Shown here: one piece after another, positions 8,912-17,650 of the stretch | How positions within the stretch are numbered: the stretch's first letter is position 1 | Layout of the letters: every line of letters starts with the position of its first letter | Assembly (NCBI GenBank): GCA_900450595.1 | Contig: UGGS01000002.1 | Coordinates: 930,001-994,000 of the forward strand | Length of the DNA: 64,000 nt | Direction: 5' to 3' | DNA from: [Flavobacterium] thermophilum | Lineage (GTDB): Bacteria > Bacillota > Bacilli > Bacillales > Anoxybacillaceae | Program-made: the position numbers and the translations under genes | The notes under the pieces: generated by a model | Seen by the model: the letters and a program-made list of their open reading frames with translations, nothing else | Told to the model about the DNA's origin: nothing | Database searches by the model: none

Positions 8912-9325
8912 TTACACCGTCGGTTTTTCCGTTGTCACATACGTCCCAGCGATAAAATCGTGAATCGACCGTTTGTCTTCTCTTGCAGCTACCATAATCG
9001 CACTAATAATGAGACCAATGCCAAACGTGATAAAGTATACGAGTCCACCAACGAACGAGCGCAAAAACATCGTGCCGACCCCAACTTTTCCGCCGTTCAC
9101 TTTCGCAATCCGGATGCCAAGCATCCGCTTGCCGACCGTATATCCGTACCAAACAGCCGGAACGATTAACGCGTAAAGGATGTTCGCTAATGACGTAAAC
9201 CAGTTCGTTTCCCAACTGCCAGTGATGAAATAGCCGATGATCGAAATCGGAATGCCAACGACAATCGCATCCAACAAGTTAGCCAACAGCCGCTTCCAAA
9301 ACCCCGCCGGATTCGTCACCGCCAT
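8912..9325 (-). CDS. RDD family membrane protein
   Basis: A 137-residue integral membrane protein of the RDD family. The family's Arg is in WKRLLANLLDAIVVG with the first Asp following, and the second Asp is in SIHDFIAGTYV. Three hydrophobic segments lie at about residues 17-36, 44-63 and 88-112. RDD proteins are small membrane proteins whose transport role is mostly unproved, though some relatives act in ion exchange. AGGAGGG lies seven bases before ATG 9325. It stands alone with its own terminator. Confidence 0.85.
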   Translation of the reverse strand: MAVTNPAGFWKRLLANLLDAIVVGIPISIIGYFITGSWETNWFTSLANILYALIVPAVWYGYTVGKRMLGIRIAKVNGGKVGVGTMFLRSFVGGLVYFITFGIGLIISAIMVAAREDKRSIHDFIAGTYVTTEKPTV

Positions 9326-9610
9326 ATGTCTTCCCTCCTGTTGCCTTTTCTATATTGTATTCGCAATCAACAGCGTAATTGTCTTTATTTTAACCTGAAT
9401 TGTGGAAAGGAATCTATACTATAGTTTGGTGTTTGCCGCCATTATTGGGCGGCAGGAGTGAATGCGTCTTTTCACGATCCGTAAAAAAGATAGCCCAAAA
9501 GGCCATTTTTGCAACCGAGACACAGTTGGCTGCCGTGCCGTTTCATACATAAAGAAAAAGCAGCTTGTGAAGCGGATCGATCATCCGATATAGGCGGCTT
9601 TTCCCCTCGT
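9326..9610. other. Intergenic region between the RsbU-like and RDD genes
   Basis: No gene was seen. A small stem (GCCGCC / GGCGGC, 9437-9454) lies here without a U-run. The region must hold the RDD promoter on the minus strand; no clear -35/-10 pair was picked. Confidence 0.4.
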
Positions 9611-11137
9611 TTAGCCAAGCTTGGCCACCACCGCCGAAAAATCGTCCGGAAGCGGCCCTTTTTGCGCAAAATGGCGGCGCAGATGGTCCAAAAGCACCTG
9701 CTCGTCCAATAAAATATGCGGCGTTAGCGCATCGCGGAACGCTTCAATCTTTTGCCGAACGGATCCCGCCCCCCCTTCAATCGCCCCGTCGGAATACAAC
9801 ACAAGCGTCGCCCCCGATTCGTAGCGCAGCCGGCCGCTGTCGACAAAAAGGCGCGGAAGCATCCCGATCGGCGCGCAGCCGCGGTCCAACTCCGCCACCG
9901 TTCCGTCCGGTTGAAACAAAAACCCCGGCGGATGGCCGGCTGATGCATATTCAATCATCCGTTCCTTGACATCCACCAGAACATACACGGCGGTGAAATA
10001 ATACATCACCCGCCCGTTTTCATGGTACAACTGGCGCATATGGCGGTTCAACTCGCGAAACACTTCCGTCGGAACGATCCCTTTGCGGATGACGCCGTTC
10101 AAAAGCGAGCGGACCGACATGCAAATGAGCGAAGCCGCTACCCCATGACCCATCACGTCCATTAAAAAAATGCCGTACCGCTGTTGGTCGATCGGATACC
10201 ACGCATACATATCGCCACCCAGCTCCCGCGATGGGAGGTACGTTCCGGCGATCCGAATCCCATCGGCTGACAGCGGCTTGCTTAAGACGCGTTTTTGCAC
10301 CTCGCGGGCCAGCCGCAAATCATCTTTCATCGCGGCGATGTATCGGTTCTCATAAGTGGGACCGGCAAATAAAAACAAGTAAAACGCGATTCCTCCATCA
10401 TGGCCGGGCACAGCCCGCACTGTCGTCTGCCTGACATAGACCGAACTGTTTTTCCGTCGCCAGCGCACCCATCCCCTCCATTCCCCGCTTTTCCCCGTTC
10501 CCGCTTGAATCACCTCGTAAAGCCAGGCCTCGTAATAACCCGCGTAAAGCGTATGCAGCGGCTGACCGACAATCTCTACACCATGGCCCGTAATTTTGGT
10601 GAACGCCGGATTGACAAACTGAACGACAAACTGGCCATCGGTGACGAGCATCGCCTGTTCCATCACTTTGTACACTTGTTCAGCGAGCTGCCGTTCATTC
10701 TCGTTTCGCTTTGCTTCTGTCAGATCAGCGACAATCCCGCTGACAAGCCTCACTTCCCCGAATTGGCCAAGCACAGGAAACGTCTGTTCAAGCACCCAAC
10801 GGACGGAGCCATCCCGCTGATTGATAATGCGATACGTTTGGGCGCCCGCATCCGCTTCCGAAAGGAGCGACCATTTTCTTTCCGCCTTGGCGCGGTCATC
10901 CGGGTAGGCCACCTTTGCCCATATGTCTTGATCGTGGTAAAAGTCGTCCGGATGCAAACCGTACAGCTGCTCGCATGATGACGAAATGAATAAGAGCCGC
11001 CTTTGTTCCGGCGCTGCGAGCCAATAGACATAGTCGCCCGGCCCAACAAACACATTCATTTTTTCTAAGCCGAGAAGCAGCTCCCGCCACGCGAGGTGGT
11101 CATAACGTTGAACATATTCCCAAAACCCATCCATCAT
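9611..11137 (-). CDS. PAS-domain PP2C phosphatase (RsbU/SpoIIE type)
   Basis: 508 residues. Two PAS-like sensor domains come first (about residues 40-145 and 155-260), then a SpoIIE/RsbU-type PP2C phosphatase domain (about 300-508) with ELGGDMYAWY, MDVMGHGVAASLICM, YASAGHPPGFLF and LYSDGAIEG motifs. These carry the metal-binding Asp/Gly residues. Such enzymes dephosphorylate a STAS-domain antagonist so that it can bind an anti-sigma kinase. That partner (11144-11476) ends six bases upstream, and the kinase precedes it, forming a complete switch. The PAS domains suggest an intracellular redox or ligand signal. No sigma factor gene is adjacent. Confidence 0.88.
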   Translation of the reverse strand: MMDGFWEYVQRYDHLAWRELLLGLEKMNVFVGPGDYVYWLAAPEQRRLLFISSSCEQLYGLHPDDFYHDQDIWAKVAYPDDRAKAERKWSLLSEADAGAQTYRIINQRDGSVRWVLEQTFPVLGQFGEVRLVSGIVADLTEAKRNENERQLAEQVYKVMEQAMLVTDGQFVVQFVNPAFTKITGHGVEIVGQPLHTLYAGYYEAWLYEVIQAGTGKSGEWRGWVRWRRKNSSVYVRQTTVRAVPGHDGGIAFYLFLFAGPTYENRYIAAMKDDLRLAREVQKRVLSKPLSADGIRIAGTYLPSRELGGDMYAWYPIDQQRYGIFLMDVMGHGVAASLICMSVRSLLNGVIRKGIVPTEVFRELNRHMRQLYHENGRVMYYFTAVYVLVDVKERMIEYASAGHPPGFLFQPDGTVAELDRGCAPIGMLPRLFVDSGRLRYESGATLVLYSDGAIEGGAGSVRQKIEAFRDALTPHILLDEQVLLDHLRRHFAQKGPLPDDFSAVVAKLG

Positions 11138-11143
11138 AGAACG

Positions 11144-11476
11144 TCATTCTCCACTGAAATAATCCATGGCTTCCTTCTCTGTGGCAAATAGTTTGATAAA
11201 CGAAGAAAATTTGACAATATGGAAAATTTCTGCAAGTGACCCTTCCACTCCGGCAATGACCAACTCTTTTTGTCGGGCTCTCGCCTCCATGACGCTGTCA
11301 GCGATGACACCGAGTCCGGCGCTGTTTATGTAGTTGACCCCCTCCATGTTGACGATCAATTGGTCCGCTCGTTTGTCCAGCAACCTCTCCAGCGCTTGAC
11401 GGAATGATTCGACGTTGTTTAAGGTAATATCTTCTACCCATGTCAGCGTGCAAATTGCCCCTTGTTTTGTCTCCAT
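11144..11476 (-). CDS. Anti-sigma factor antagonist (STAS domain, RsbV/SpoIIAA type)
   Basis: 110 residues with a single STAS domain. The phosphorylatable Ser is in the VNYINSAGLGVIADSV motif, and LIVNMEGV forms the preceding strand. ATG 11476 is chosen because GGAGG lies seven bases upstream; a start 21 bases earlier lacks one. By family knowledge, the unphosphorylated form binds the RsbW-like kinase, and the PP2C protein encoded next reactivates it. The 5' end is overlapped by the longer frame of the kinase gene. Confidence 0.88.
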   Translation of the reverse strand: METKQGAICTLTWVEDITLNNVESFRQALERLLDKRADQLIVNMEGVNYINSAGLGVIADSVMEARARQKELVIAGVEGSLAEIFHIVKFSSFIKLFATEKEAMDYFSGE

Positions 11477-11897
11477 CTTGTTTCCTCCAATGGTCACTCA
11501 TTTTTTTGCATTTGCACATGCAAAACAAGACGTTGTTTCCTGCTCGCTTCACATATACATCATCGACAATATGGGTGATCAGCTGCAGCCCTCTGCCACG
11601 CGGCCCTGTGTTGACGACATCGGTTTGGGCTACGGAGAAGCATCCTCCTCGCTGTTTGACAATGATCATCAACTGTCTCGCTTCCATTTTCCAAAATATC
11701 CTAAATGGCAGTTTTCTTGTTTTTTGACAATATTCATATGCATTCGTGCACGCTTCCTCTGTCGCGAGCCGAAGAAAAAGGCAATCACGCGGCAAAAACC
11801 CCATTCTCTTCGCCAGTTCCTCGGTAATGTCCATCGCTTTTAAAATGTCCGCCGTTTTCATGATCGCCATCGTTCGGATCATGGTCCTGGGCTTCAT
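11298..11897 (-). CDS. Anti-sigma regulatory factor, RsbW-type serine kinase (3' end likely extended by an indel)
   Basis: A GHKL ATPase domain is present: the N-box helix RLATEEACTNAYEY binds Mg-ATP, and the G2 loop GPRGRGLQLI follows. Start ATG 11897 has AGGGGAA at good spacing. The recognisable domain ends at FCMCKCKK about 400 bases in. The frame then runs 179 bases into the STAS gene without family similarity. A run of seven A (11501-11507) sits exactly at the junction, and removing one A gives an immediate TGA there. A one-base insertion, or slippage that restores the short form, is therefore likely. Confidence 0.8.
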   Translation of the reverse strand: MKPRTMIRTMAIMKTADILKAMDITEELAKRMGFLPRDCLFLRLATEEACTNAYEYCQKTRKLPFRIFWKMEARQLMIIVKQRGGCFSVAQTDVVNTGPRGRGLQLITHIVDDVYVKRAGNNVLFCMCKCKKMSDHWRKQDGDKTRGNLHADMGRRYYLKQRRIIPSSAGEVAGQTSGPIDRQHGGGQLHKQRRTRCHR

Positions 11898-12057
11898 CGG
11901 CATTTCCCCTATCTTTGTTATGCTTATACACCGGCCAAAGCAACATGGCAGCTTTTTCACTATTGCACGTTCCAACGCTGGGGAAAACGGATTCGAATGC
12001 TATTTTTCTCCTTTATTGTTCCATCTATTGAAAAATAGTTCTTATTTACTACAATTC

Positions 12058-12086
12058 ATTATAATACAAAATGAGGCTCATTCCAA
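12058..12086 (-). promoter_or_regulatory. Sigma-A type promoter of the RsbW-V-U operon
   Basis: On the minus strand TTGGAA (12081-12086) and TATAAT (12058-12063) are separated by 17 bases, about 160 bases upstream of the RsbW-like start. Confidence 0.7.
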
Positions 12087-12098
12087 TTTCCTACATCC

Positions 12099-12138
12099 AA
12101 AAAAAAAGACATCATGGCATCCATCGTCCAATGATGTC
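12099..12138 (-). terminator. Intrinsic terminator of the LuxR-type gene
   Basis: On the minus strand a GACATCAT/ATGATGTC stem is followed by nine T, directly after the stop at 12142. Confidence 0.8.
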
Positions 12139-12141
12139 CCC

Positions 12142-13791
12142 TTATCGGCGCTGCCGGCGGTGGTTTAGTTGATACACAAGGGCGATCAACTGCGACCGGT
12201 CATTGACGCCAATTTTTTGAAAAATGTTCGTAATATGATTTTTCACGGTATGGACGCTAATGAACAGCCGTTCTGAAATTTCGCGATTGCTGCAGCCTTG
12301 AATGAGCAGCTCCAATACATCCATCTCCCGGGCTGTCAACTGCTCGGACAACATGTCGATATTGACCGTCCCATCATTTCCACCGTGAGCCTTGCCGCTG
12401 ATCATCATCGCCCCAATCGCGGCCAACGCCGTCATATACACTTCCGCCTCTTTCGCTTCCCTTTCTTTCTTTATATGAACGGCGAGAACGCCATAGCGGC
12501 CATCGCTGACGAAAAACGGCACTTCCATCACCGATTTGCCCTCGACATGAAGCAGCGCCGGCACCTCGCTTTTCGCCTTCTCGCCGTGACAGCCATAGCG
12601 ACGGCAGACATCATCCCGATAACGAACAGCCATTTCTACGTCCATCGCTCCTTCGCGGACAACAGCTGTTTGGCCATCGCTAGACCATACCACGCAGACG
12701 AAATCGCCGTAAGCGAGCTCCGCGGCGAATTCGGCCATCATCCGGATGATGTCTTCCTCGTTCTGCACAACACGCATGGCCCGTCCAATTTCCACCAACA
12801 TCGAAAGGCGCATCAAATGGCGGTCCATTTTCATATCGGCCTCTGTACATTTAGCCAGGAGCAGCCAATGTTGAACGAGGGCGGAGCCGACCGAACGAAG
12901 CGCCGCCGGCAGTGAAGAGGACGCCTCGCTGCCGATCATGATCCATCCTTCCACTGCTTTCCCGTACGTCGCCGGATACGCAATCATCGCTTTCGGGCGG
13001 ATGCCATGGCGGACAAAAAAGGAAAAGCGTAGATCCAAAGCGGCATCTTGAACGTAAACCGAACGAAGCGGCGGCTCCGAAGACGAAAGCGGCGGAAACA
13101 GCGCATCGATCATTTTGCCGCGCAGTTTTCCAGCCTTTTCCCCGCTTGCCGCCGCCACCATCCATCCTTGCGGACACTTGGCGATATACAACGCCATATC
13201 GACGCGTTCATCGAACGCTCGCAACTCAAAAAGCAGCTTGTCCACGTCCGCTAGGGCGGAGCTGTCCGTGACCACTGCTTCGAGCCGTTTTCCGTATTCA
13301 CAGCATTGTTGCTTGCGGCGCTCGCCGCTGATTAATTCCCCACATATGACCGCCATCTTTTCGATATCTTTTAACTTCGCTTCGACCGCCCGCGCCGGCA
13401 ACGCCGCCTGTTCGATCGCTGACGTCCATTCTCCAGTGTCCATCAGCGGTTGTTCGCAAATGAGCCATTTCGTTTCTTCCTCGATAAACACGCCCGCCCA
13501 AATCCAATATTCCGCCTTCTCATCGACAAACACCGGAGCAACGATGCTTTTCATGCCAAAACGCCCGACCGGCACGACCGATGGACGCTGCCATCCGTCC
13601 ATGACAAGCTCCTGCGGGCAGAAAAACGATGGCGCTTCCCTTTTATCGTCAAACAAAACGAGCTCCGCCAGCTCGGTCATATTCGATACTTTCGTCACGG
13701 GAGCGCCGTGATCATCGACGATCAGCATGCTCAACCCCGTCAATGCCGCGTATGCATCTTGAATATATTGCAACGATTCACAGATCACCAC
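12142..13791 (-). CDS. LuxR-family transcription regulator with sensory N-terminus
   Basis: 549 residues. The last 65 form a LuxR/NarL helix-turn-helix (LTAREMDVLELLIQGCSNRE, then HTVKNHITNIFQKIGV). The N-terminal 110 residues look like a PocR-type small-ligand sensor with the FFCPQELVMDGW segment. The centre (about 330-470) looks like a GAF domain (SMLVEIGRAMRVVQNEEDII). No receiver domain is present, so this is a one-component regulator. The start is GTG 13791, with AGGAG ten bases upstream. It lies just upstream of the RsbW operon but has its own terminator. Its targets are unknown. Confidence 0.8.
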   Translation of the reverse strand: MVICESLQYIQDAYAALTGLSMLIVDDHGAPVTKVSNMTELAELVLFDDKREAPSFFCPQELVMDGWQRPSVVPVGRFGMKSIVAPVFVDEKAEYWIWAGVFIEEETKWLICEQPLMDTGEWTSAIEQAALPARAVEAKLKDIEKMAVICGELISGERRKQQCCEYGKRLEAVVTDSSALADVDKLLFELRAFDERVDMALYIAKCPQGWMVAAASGEKAGKLRGKMIDALFPPLSSSEPPLRSVYVQDAALDLRFSFFVRHGIRPKAMIAYPATYGKAVEGWIMIGSEASSSLPAALRSVGSALVQHWLLLAKCTEADMKMDRHLMRLSMLVEIGRAMRVVQNEEDIIRMMAEFAAELAYGDFVCVVWSSDGQTAVVREGAMDVEMAVRYRDDVCRRYGCHGEKAKSEVPALLHVEGKSVMEVPFFVSDGRYGVLAVHIKKEREAKEAEVYMTALAAIGAMMISGKAHGGNDGTVNIDMLSEQLTAREMDVLELLIQGCSNREISERLFISVHTVKNHITNIFQKIGVNDRSQLIALVYQLNHRRQRR

Positions 13792-13880
13792 GCCTTCAAC
13801 TCTCCTACAACTCGTTTTTACCCCTATCTATTATGGACAAATAACTGGCAAGAAATCAAGCTTTAACCCCCTGCGACAGC

Positions 13881-13931
13881 AAAAACAAACCGGCGCCGGC
13901 GGCCCGCACGAGATAGCGGGCGCCGCGCCGG
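13881..13931 (-). terminator. Intrinsic terminator of the sugar operon
   Basis: A strong GC hairpin (13890-13907 with 13916-13931), followed on the minus strand by TTTGTTTTT, lies 76-126 bases after the phosphohexomutase stop. Confidence 0.75.
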
Positions 13932-14006
13932 AAAAGAGTTTTTGCGCCAAACAGAGCGCACCATCAAGAACAGGCCCAAGCATTTCGGGCAGCTTGGAAA
14001 TGAACA

Positions 14007-15416
14007 TCACCAATCGATGCACAATTCAAGAGCATGGAGACAATCAGCCAGTTGCCGCTTAATCTCCGCCAGCGCTTCCTCCGTCTTCGCTTCTGCGCGT
14101 AAGACGAGAATCGGCTGCGTGTTCGACGGCCGCACCAACCCCCAGCCTTCCGGGAACTGGATGCGGGCGCCATCGACGTCAACAACCGGATAGCGGCCAG
14201 CGAACCGGTTTTTCACCGCAGCAATGGCAGCTGGTTTTTTCTCTTCCGGACAAGCAACTCGCGTCTCCGGCGTCGCCGCGTACCGCGGCACATCGGCAAA
14301 CCACTCGGACAGCGGGCGCTCATCGTGCGACAGTAATCGAAGCAGGCGCCCAGCGGCGTACAGTGCATCGTCATAGCCGTAAAACTCATCATTGAAGAAC
14401 AAATGGCCAGACATTTCACCAGCAAACGGGATCTCCGGACGACGGCGCAACGTCGCTTTGACGTGCGAATGGCCGGTGCGATGGAAGAACGGTTTCCCGC
14501 CGAGCCGCTCAATTTCCTCAACAAGCGCTTGCGAACATTTCACTTCAACGGGCGCGTCGGCTCCCGGATAGCGCTTAAGAATCTCGCGCCAGAACAGCAC
14601 CATCAGTTGGTCGCCCCAACGGATCGCACCCGTTTCATCCACAACCCCGATCCGATCACCGTCGCCGTCAAACGCGATGCCAAGATCAGCCTGCTCCTTG
14701 CGCACCATCTCAATCAAGGCCGTTAAGTTCTCCGGCACGACCGGGTCCGGATGATGGTTCGGAAACGTTGGATCGGATTCACAGTAAAGCGGGACGACAT
14801 CGCATCCCCACTCTTTGAGCACTTGTGGCGCAATGATCGATGGGGTGCCGTTGCCGCAGTCGACGACGACCTTCAGCTTGCGCGGACCGAGTTGGATTTT
14901 CTCCTTCAACATCTTGATATATGCCGGAGCAAGGTCCAACGTTTCCTCGCGCCCGCGCGCTGTTTCAGGCCGCGGCTGTTCCTGGCTGAGCCGCTCCATC
15001 GCCCGCCGCAACGCTTGGATGCGCTCGCCATAAATTGTCGTTTTTCCCATGGCGATTTTAAATCCGTTCTCATCCCCTGGGTTATGGCTGGCGGTGATGA
15101 TCATGCCGCATGGAATGTTCGTGTAGTATAAGCTGTAGTAAAACATCGGCGTCGTCGAAAGCCCAATATCGACGACATCGCAGCCGCCATCGAGCAGCCC
15201 ATCTTTGAGCGCCCGATGCAAGCCAGGCGATGATAGACGATTGTCATGACCGACAACCGCCCTCTTCTCGCCTTCCTTTTGCATCATGTCGGCAAAGGCC
15301 CGTCCGAGCCAATACGCGAACGACTCATCGAGCTCCTCTCCGGCTCGTCCGCGGATGTCGTATTCTTTAAACACGTGTGCCGGCCATGCGAACGGTTTCG
15401 TTGTTGACGTATTCAT
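14007..15416 (-). CDS. Phosphomannomutase/phosphoglucomutase
   Basis: 469 residues of the alpha-D-phosphohexomutase family, which interconverts hexose-6-P and hexose-1-P. The four site markers are in order: catalytic serine loop TASHNPGDENG (about 104), metal loop FDGDGDRIG (about 245), sugar-specificity loop GEMSGHLFF (about 325) and phosphate loop RPSNTQPIL (about 425). The GEMSGH loop fits the PMM/PGM subgroup. ATG 15416 is chosen because GGAGG lies nine bases upstream; the TTG at 15422 is too close to it. It is the last gene of the four-gene operon and overlaps the previous gene by 50 bases. It would supply hexose-1-P to the nucleotidyltransferase encoded first. Confidence 0.9.
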   Translation of the reverse strand: MNTSTTKPFAWPAHVFKEYDIRGRAGEELDESFAYWLGRAFADMMQKEGEKRAVVGHDNRLSSPGLHRALKDGLLDGGCDVVDIGLSTTPMFYYSLYYTNIPCGMIITASHNPGDENGFKIAMGKTTIYGERIQALRRAMERLSQEQPRPETARGREETLDLAPAYIKMLKEKIQLGPRKLKVVVDCGNGTPSIIAPQVLKEWGCDVVPLYCESDPTFPNHHPDPVVPENLTALIEMVRKEQADLGIAFDGDGDRIGVVDETGAIRWGDQLMVLFWREILKRYPGADAPVEVKCSQALVEEIERLGGKPFFHRTGHSHVKATLRRRPEIPFAGEMSGHLFFNDEFYGYDDALYAAGRLLRLLSHDERPLSEWFADVPRYAATPETRVACPEEKKPAAIAAVKNRFAGRYPVVDVDGARIQFPEGWGLVRPSNTQPILVLRAEAKTEEALAEIKRQLADCLHALELCIDW

Positions 15417-16482
15417 CGACAACCACCTCCACCGAAATCGATTGAGCGATTGCTGCTGTTAACAAGTACGACAATGTTGACTCCGCCCCCCGATTCGGGT
15501 TCGGGCCGTTCGGGCCAAGCCCGTCGCAGCAACTGCCGTCGCTTGGGTCGGCAAGCGGCGCGTTGCCGTCGTTTTGTCCGTAAAACCAAGCGAGGCAGCG
15601 GCGGACGACGCCGCGATAACGCTCGTCGTCCGTTGCCCAATACGCTTCGCGCGCCGCCAGGGCGAGCTTCATCACATCAAGCGGCTGTTGATCCCAATCG
15701 GCACGGTAGCGGCGGCTGCACCAGCCGCGGTTGCCGACCGGACGGATGACACCTCCCGGTCCGCTCATTTTTTCAATAAGGAAAGCAAGGCTTTTTTCCG
15801 CCACTTCCTTCACCTCATCCCGAGGCGCGCGCCGATATGCCGTCCAAAGCGCCCACGGCAGCACCCCGTTGGCGTACGTCAACTCCGGCTCATACCAATA
15901 CCAATCGTCGCCAGCATGCTCCCAATACGCCGCAAGCAGCCGCTGCTCAAGCCGTGCAGCCAAAGCTGCCACTTCCTCTTGATCGACGCCAAGCGGGCGT
16001 CCTTCTGTCAATAAGACGCCGCAAGTGGCCACCCCCCAGGCGACGCCGCGCAGCGAACGAAGCTCCCAAGCCGCCGGCATGGCCCGCCGCAACATATCTG
16101 CTGCCGCCTCGCGCCGCGCCGGATCGCTGAGGCGAACGTAAGCCAACGCCGTCGCCCAAAACGACCGCCCGAAGCAGTCGTCTGACGGCGTTTCCTCTTC
16201 TTTTGTCCGATCGAAGAAAAAGTTGTTATGGAACGTGCCATCATCGTTTTGCGCCCAAAGCAAAAACGCCAAATACCGGTCAAGCAGACGATACAGCCGC
16301 TCCTTTGTTTCTTGATCGTCGAGCAACGCCAGCCACTCGAGGCACGCCCATATGGCGCGGGCGTTGTCATCGGTCGAATAACCCTCGCGCCGCCGCGGAA
16401 TGCGGCCGAGGCTATGCTCAAGCAACCCGGTGTCGTCAGTCATGCGCTCGAGATGGTCGAACTTAATGACTGACGGTGCCAA
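15367..16482 (-). CDS. Predicted alpha/alpha-toroid glycoside-processing protein
   Basis: A 371-residue soluble, Trp/Tyr-rich, mostly helical protein. It has repeated helical hairpins and short acidic motifs (EGYSTDDNARAIWA, WYWYEPELTYANGV, NPNRGAESTLSYL) like six-hairpin glycosidases and related phosphorylases. No exact family can be named. The TTG start at 16482 has GGGGAGGTG upstream and overlaps the glycosyltransferase gene by 20 bases. The 3' end overlaps the mutase gene by 50 bases, so translation is tightly coupled. Its place in the operon suggests it trims, rearranges or completes the glycoside made by the GT4 enzyme; that is inference. Confidence 0.6.
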   Translation of the reverse strand: MAPSVIKFDHLERMTDDTGLLEHSLGRIPRRREGYSTDDNARAIWACLEWLALLDDQETKERLYRLLDRYLAFLLWAQNDDGTFHNNFFFDRTKEEETPSDDCFGRSFWATALAYVRLSDPARREAAADMLRRAMPAAWELRSLRGVAWGVATCGVLLTEGRPLGVDQEEVAALAARLEQRLLAAYWEHAGDDWYWYEPELTYANGVLPWALWTAYRRAPRDEVKEVAEKSLAFLIEKMSGPGGVIRPVGNRGWCSRRYRADWDQQPLDVMKLALAAREAYWATDDERYRGVVRRCLAWFYGQNDGNAPLADPSDGSCCDGLGPNGPNPNRGAESTLSYLLTAAIAQSISVEVVVDEYVNNETVRMAGTRV

Positions 16483-17650
16483 TGGTCTTCACCTCCCCAC
16501 GTTTCGCGTCGCACATGCGCGCAAACAAGGCGACATGCTGTTCGCCGACGCGCGGCCAATGCGTGTTTGCCCCGATTTGGCGCACCTTTTCCTCCCATCG
16601 CTTCAGCGCCGCCTCGTCGGCCAACAGCTGCCCGAGCCGCTCTTCCCAGGCGGTCGTATCGCCATACGGCAACAACAGCTCTTCACAACCTTGCAACAAA
16701 TCGCGCGCATGCTCATACGGCGTCGAAACGACCGGACGGCCGACGCCGACCGCATAGGCAAGCGTGCCGCTTGTGATTTGCTGCATGCCCGGGTACGGGG
16801 TGACGTATAGATCGCACGCCGTCAAATAATCAATCAGCTCTTCTTCGCTGAAATACCGGTCCTCCATGCGGACATGGCCGTCGAGTCCAAGCCGATGAAT
16901 CAACGCTTTCAGCTCATCGCGGTACGCCTCGCCCTCCCGTTTTTTCACTTCCGGATGTGTTTGGCCGGCGATGACATACAACGTGTCCGGTACGCGGCGG
17001 ATGACGCCCGGCAGCGCGGCGAGCACCGACTCGATTCCTTTGCCGCGGCTTAACAGTCCAAACGTAAACATCACCTTGCGTCCGCTAAACCCGAGGCGCC
17101 GGCGCAGCGATTCGCGGCTCTCGCAGCTCGGCCCCGGGGCGCCGTGCGGAATGTAGACGATTTTTCCTTCCGGCAAGCCAAACGCTTTGACCAAATACGG
17201 GATCGCCTGCCGGTTCATGACGATGATGGCGTCGCTTGCCGCAGCGATTTTTTCTTGAATCGGGCGGTACGGCAGCGGCGGGTCGGCAAACACCGTATGG
17301 AACGTCGTCACAAGCGGTTTTTCTAGCGCGGCGATGAAATCAAGAATGTATTCCCCCGCCTCGCCGCCGAAAATGCCGAACTCATGCTGCAATAAAACGA
17401 TGTCAATGTCGCTTTCATTCACCCGTTTGGCCATCTCGGCATAAGCGGCGCGGTTTTGCGCCGGAAGCGGCCAATACGCCGGGTTGTGGCGGTAGGCGTC
17501 ATCGCCGTCGCTGTCGTTGTACAACACGATGACGCGGTCGCCATCAGAAGGGCCCCGGACGCCGTCAATGCTTTGGCGCAAATGTTCCGTAAACGTCGCC
17601 AGCCCGCACCGCCGCGGCGGGTACGTGCTGACGTAGGCGATTCGAATCAT
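16463..17650 (-). CDS. GT4-family glycosyltransferase
   Basis: 395 residues with the GT-B fold of family GT4. The N-terminal PRRCGLATFTEHL loop is the acceptor side. The C-terminal domain has FGLLSRGKGIESVLAALPG, the donor region YFSEEELIDYLTACDLYVTP, and the SGTLAYAVGVGRPVVST loop where GT4 enzymes bind the nucleotide sugar. ATG 17650 overlaps the stop of the upstream gene (ATGA), which shows coupling. With an NDP-sugar synthase, a hexose mutase and a toroid protein, it probably builds a sugar polymer or glycoside. Donor and acceptor cannot be told from sequence. Confidence 0.85.
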   Translation of the reverse strand: MIRIAYVSTYPPRRCGLATFTEHLRQSIDGVRGPSDGDRVIVLYNDSDGDDAYRHNPAYWPLPAQNRAAYAEMAKRVNESDIDIVLLQHEFGIFGGEAGEYILDFIAALEKPLVTTFHTVFADPPLPYRPIQEKIAAASDAIIVMNRQAIPYLVKAFGLPEGKIVYIPHGAPGPSCESRESLRRRLGFSGRKVMFTFGLLSRGKGIESVLAALPGVIRRVPDTLYVIAGQTHPEVKKREGEAYRDELKALIHRLGLDGHVRMEDRYFSEEELIDYLTACDLYVTPYPGMQQITSGTLAYAVGVGRPVVSTPYEHARDLLQGCEELLLPYGDTTAWEERLGQLLADEAALKRWEEKVRQIGANTHWPRVGEQHVALFARMCDAKRGEVKTIGTVSH

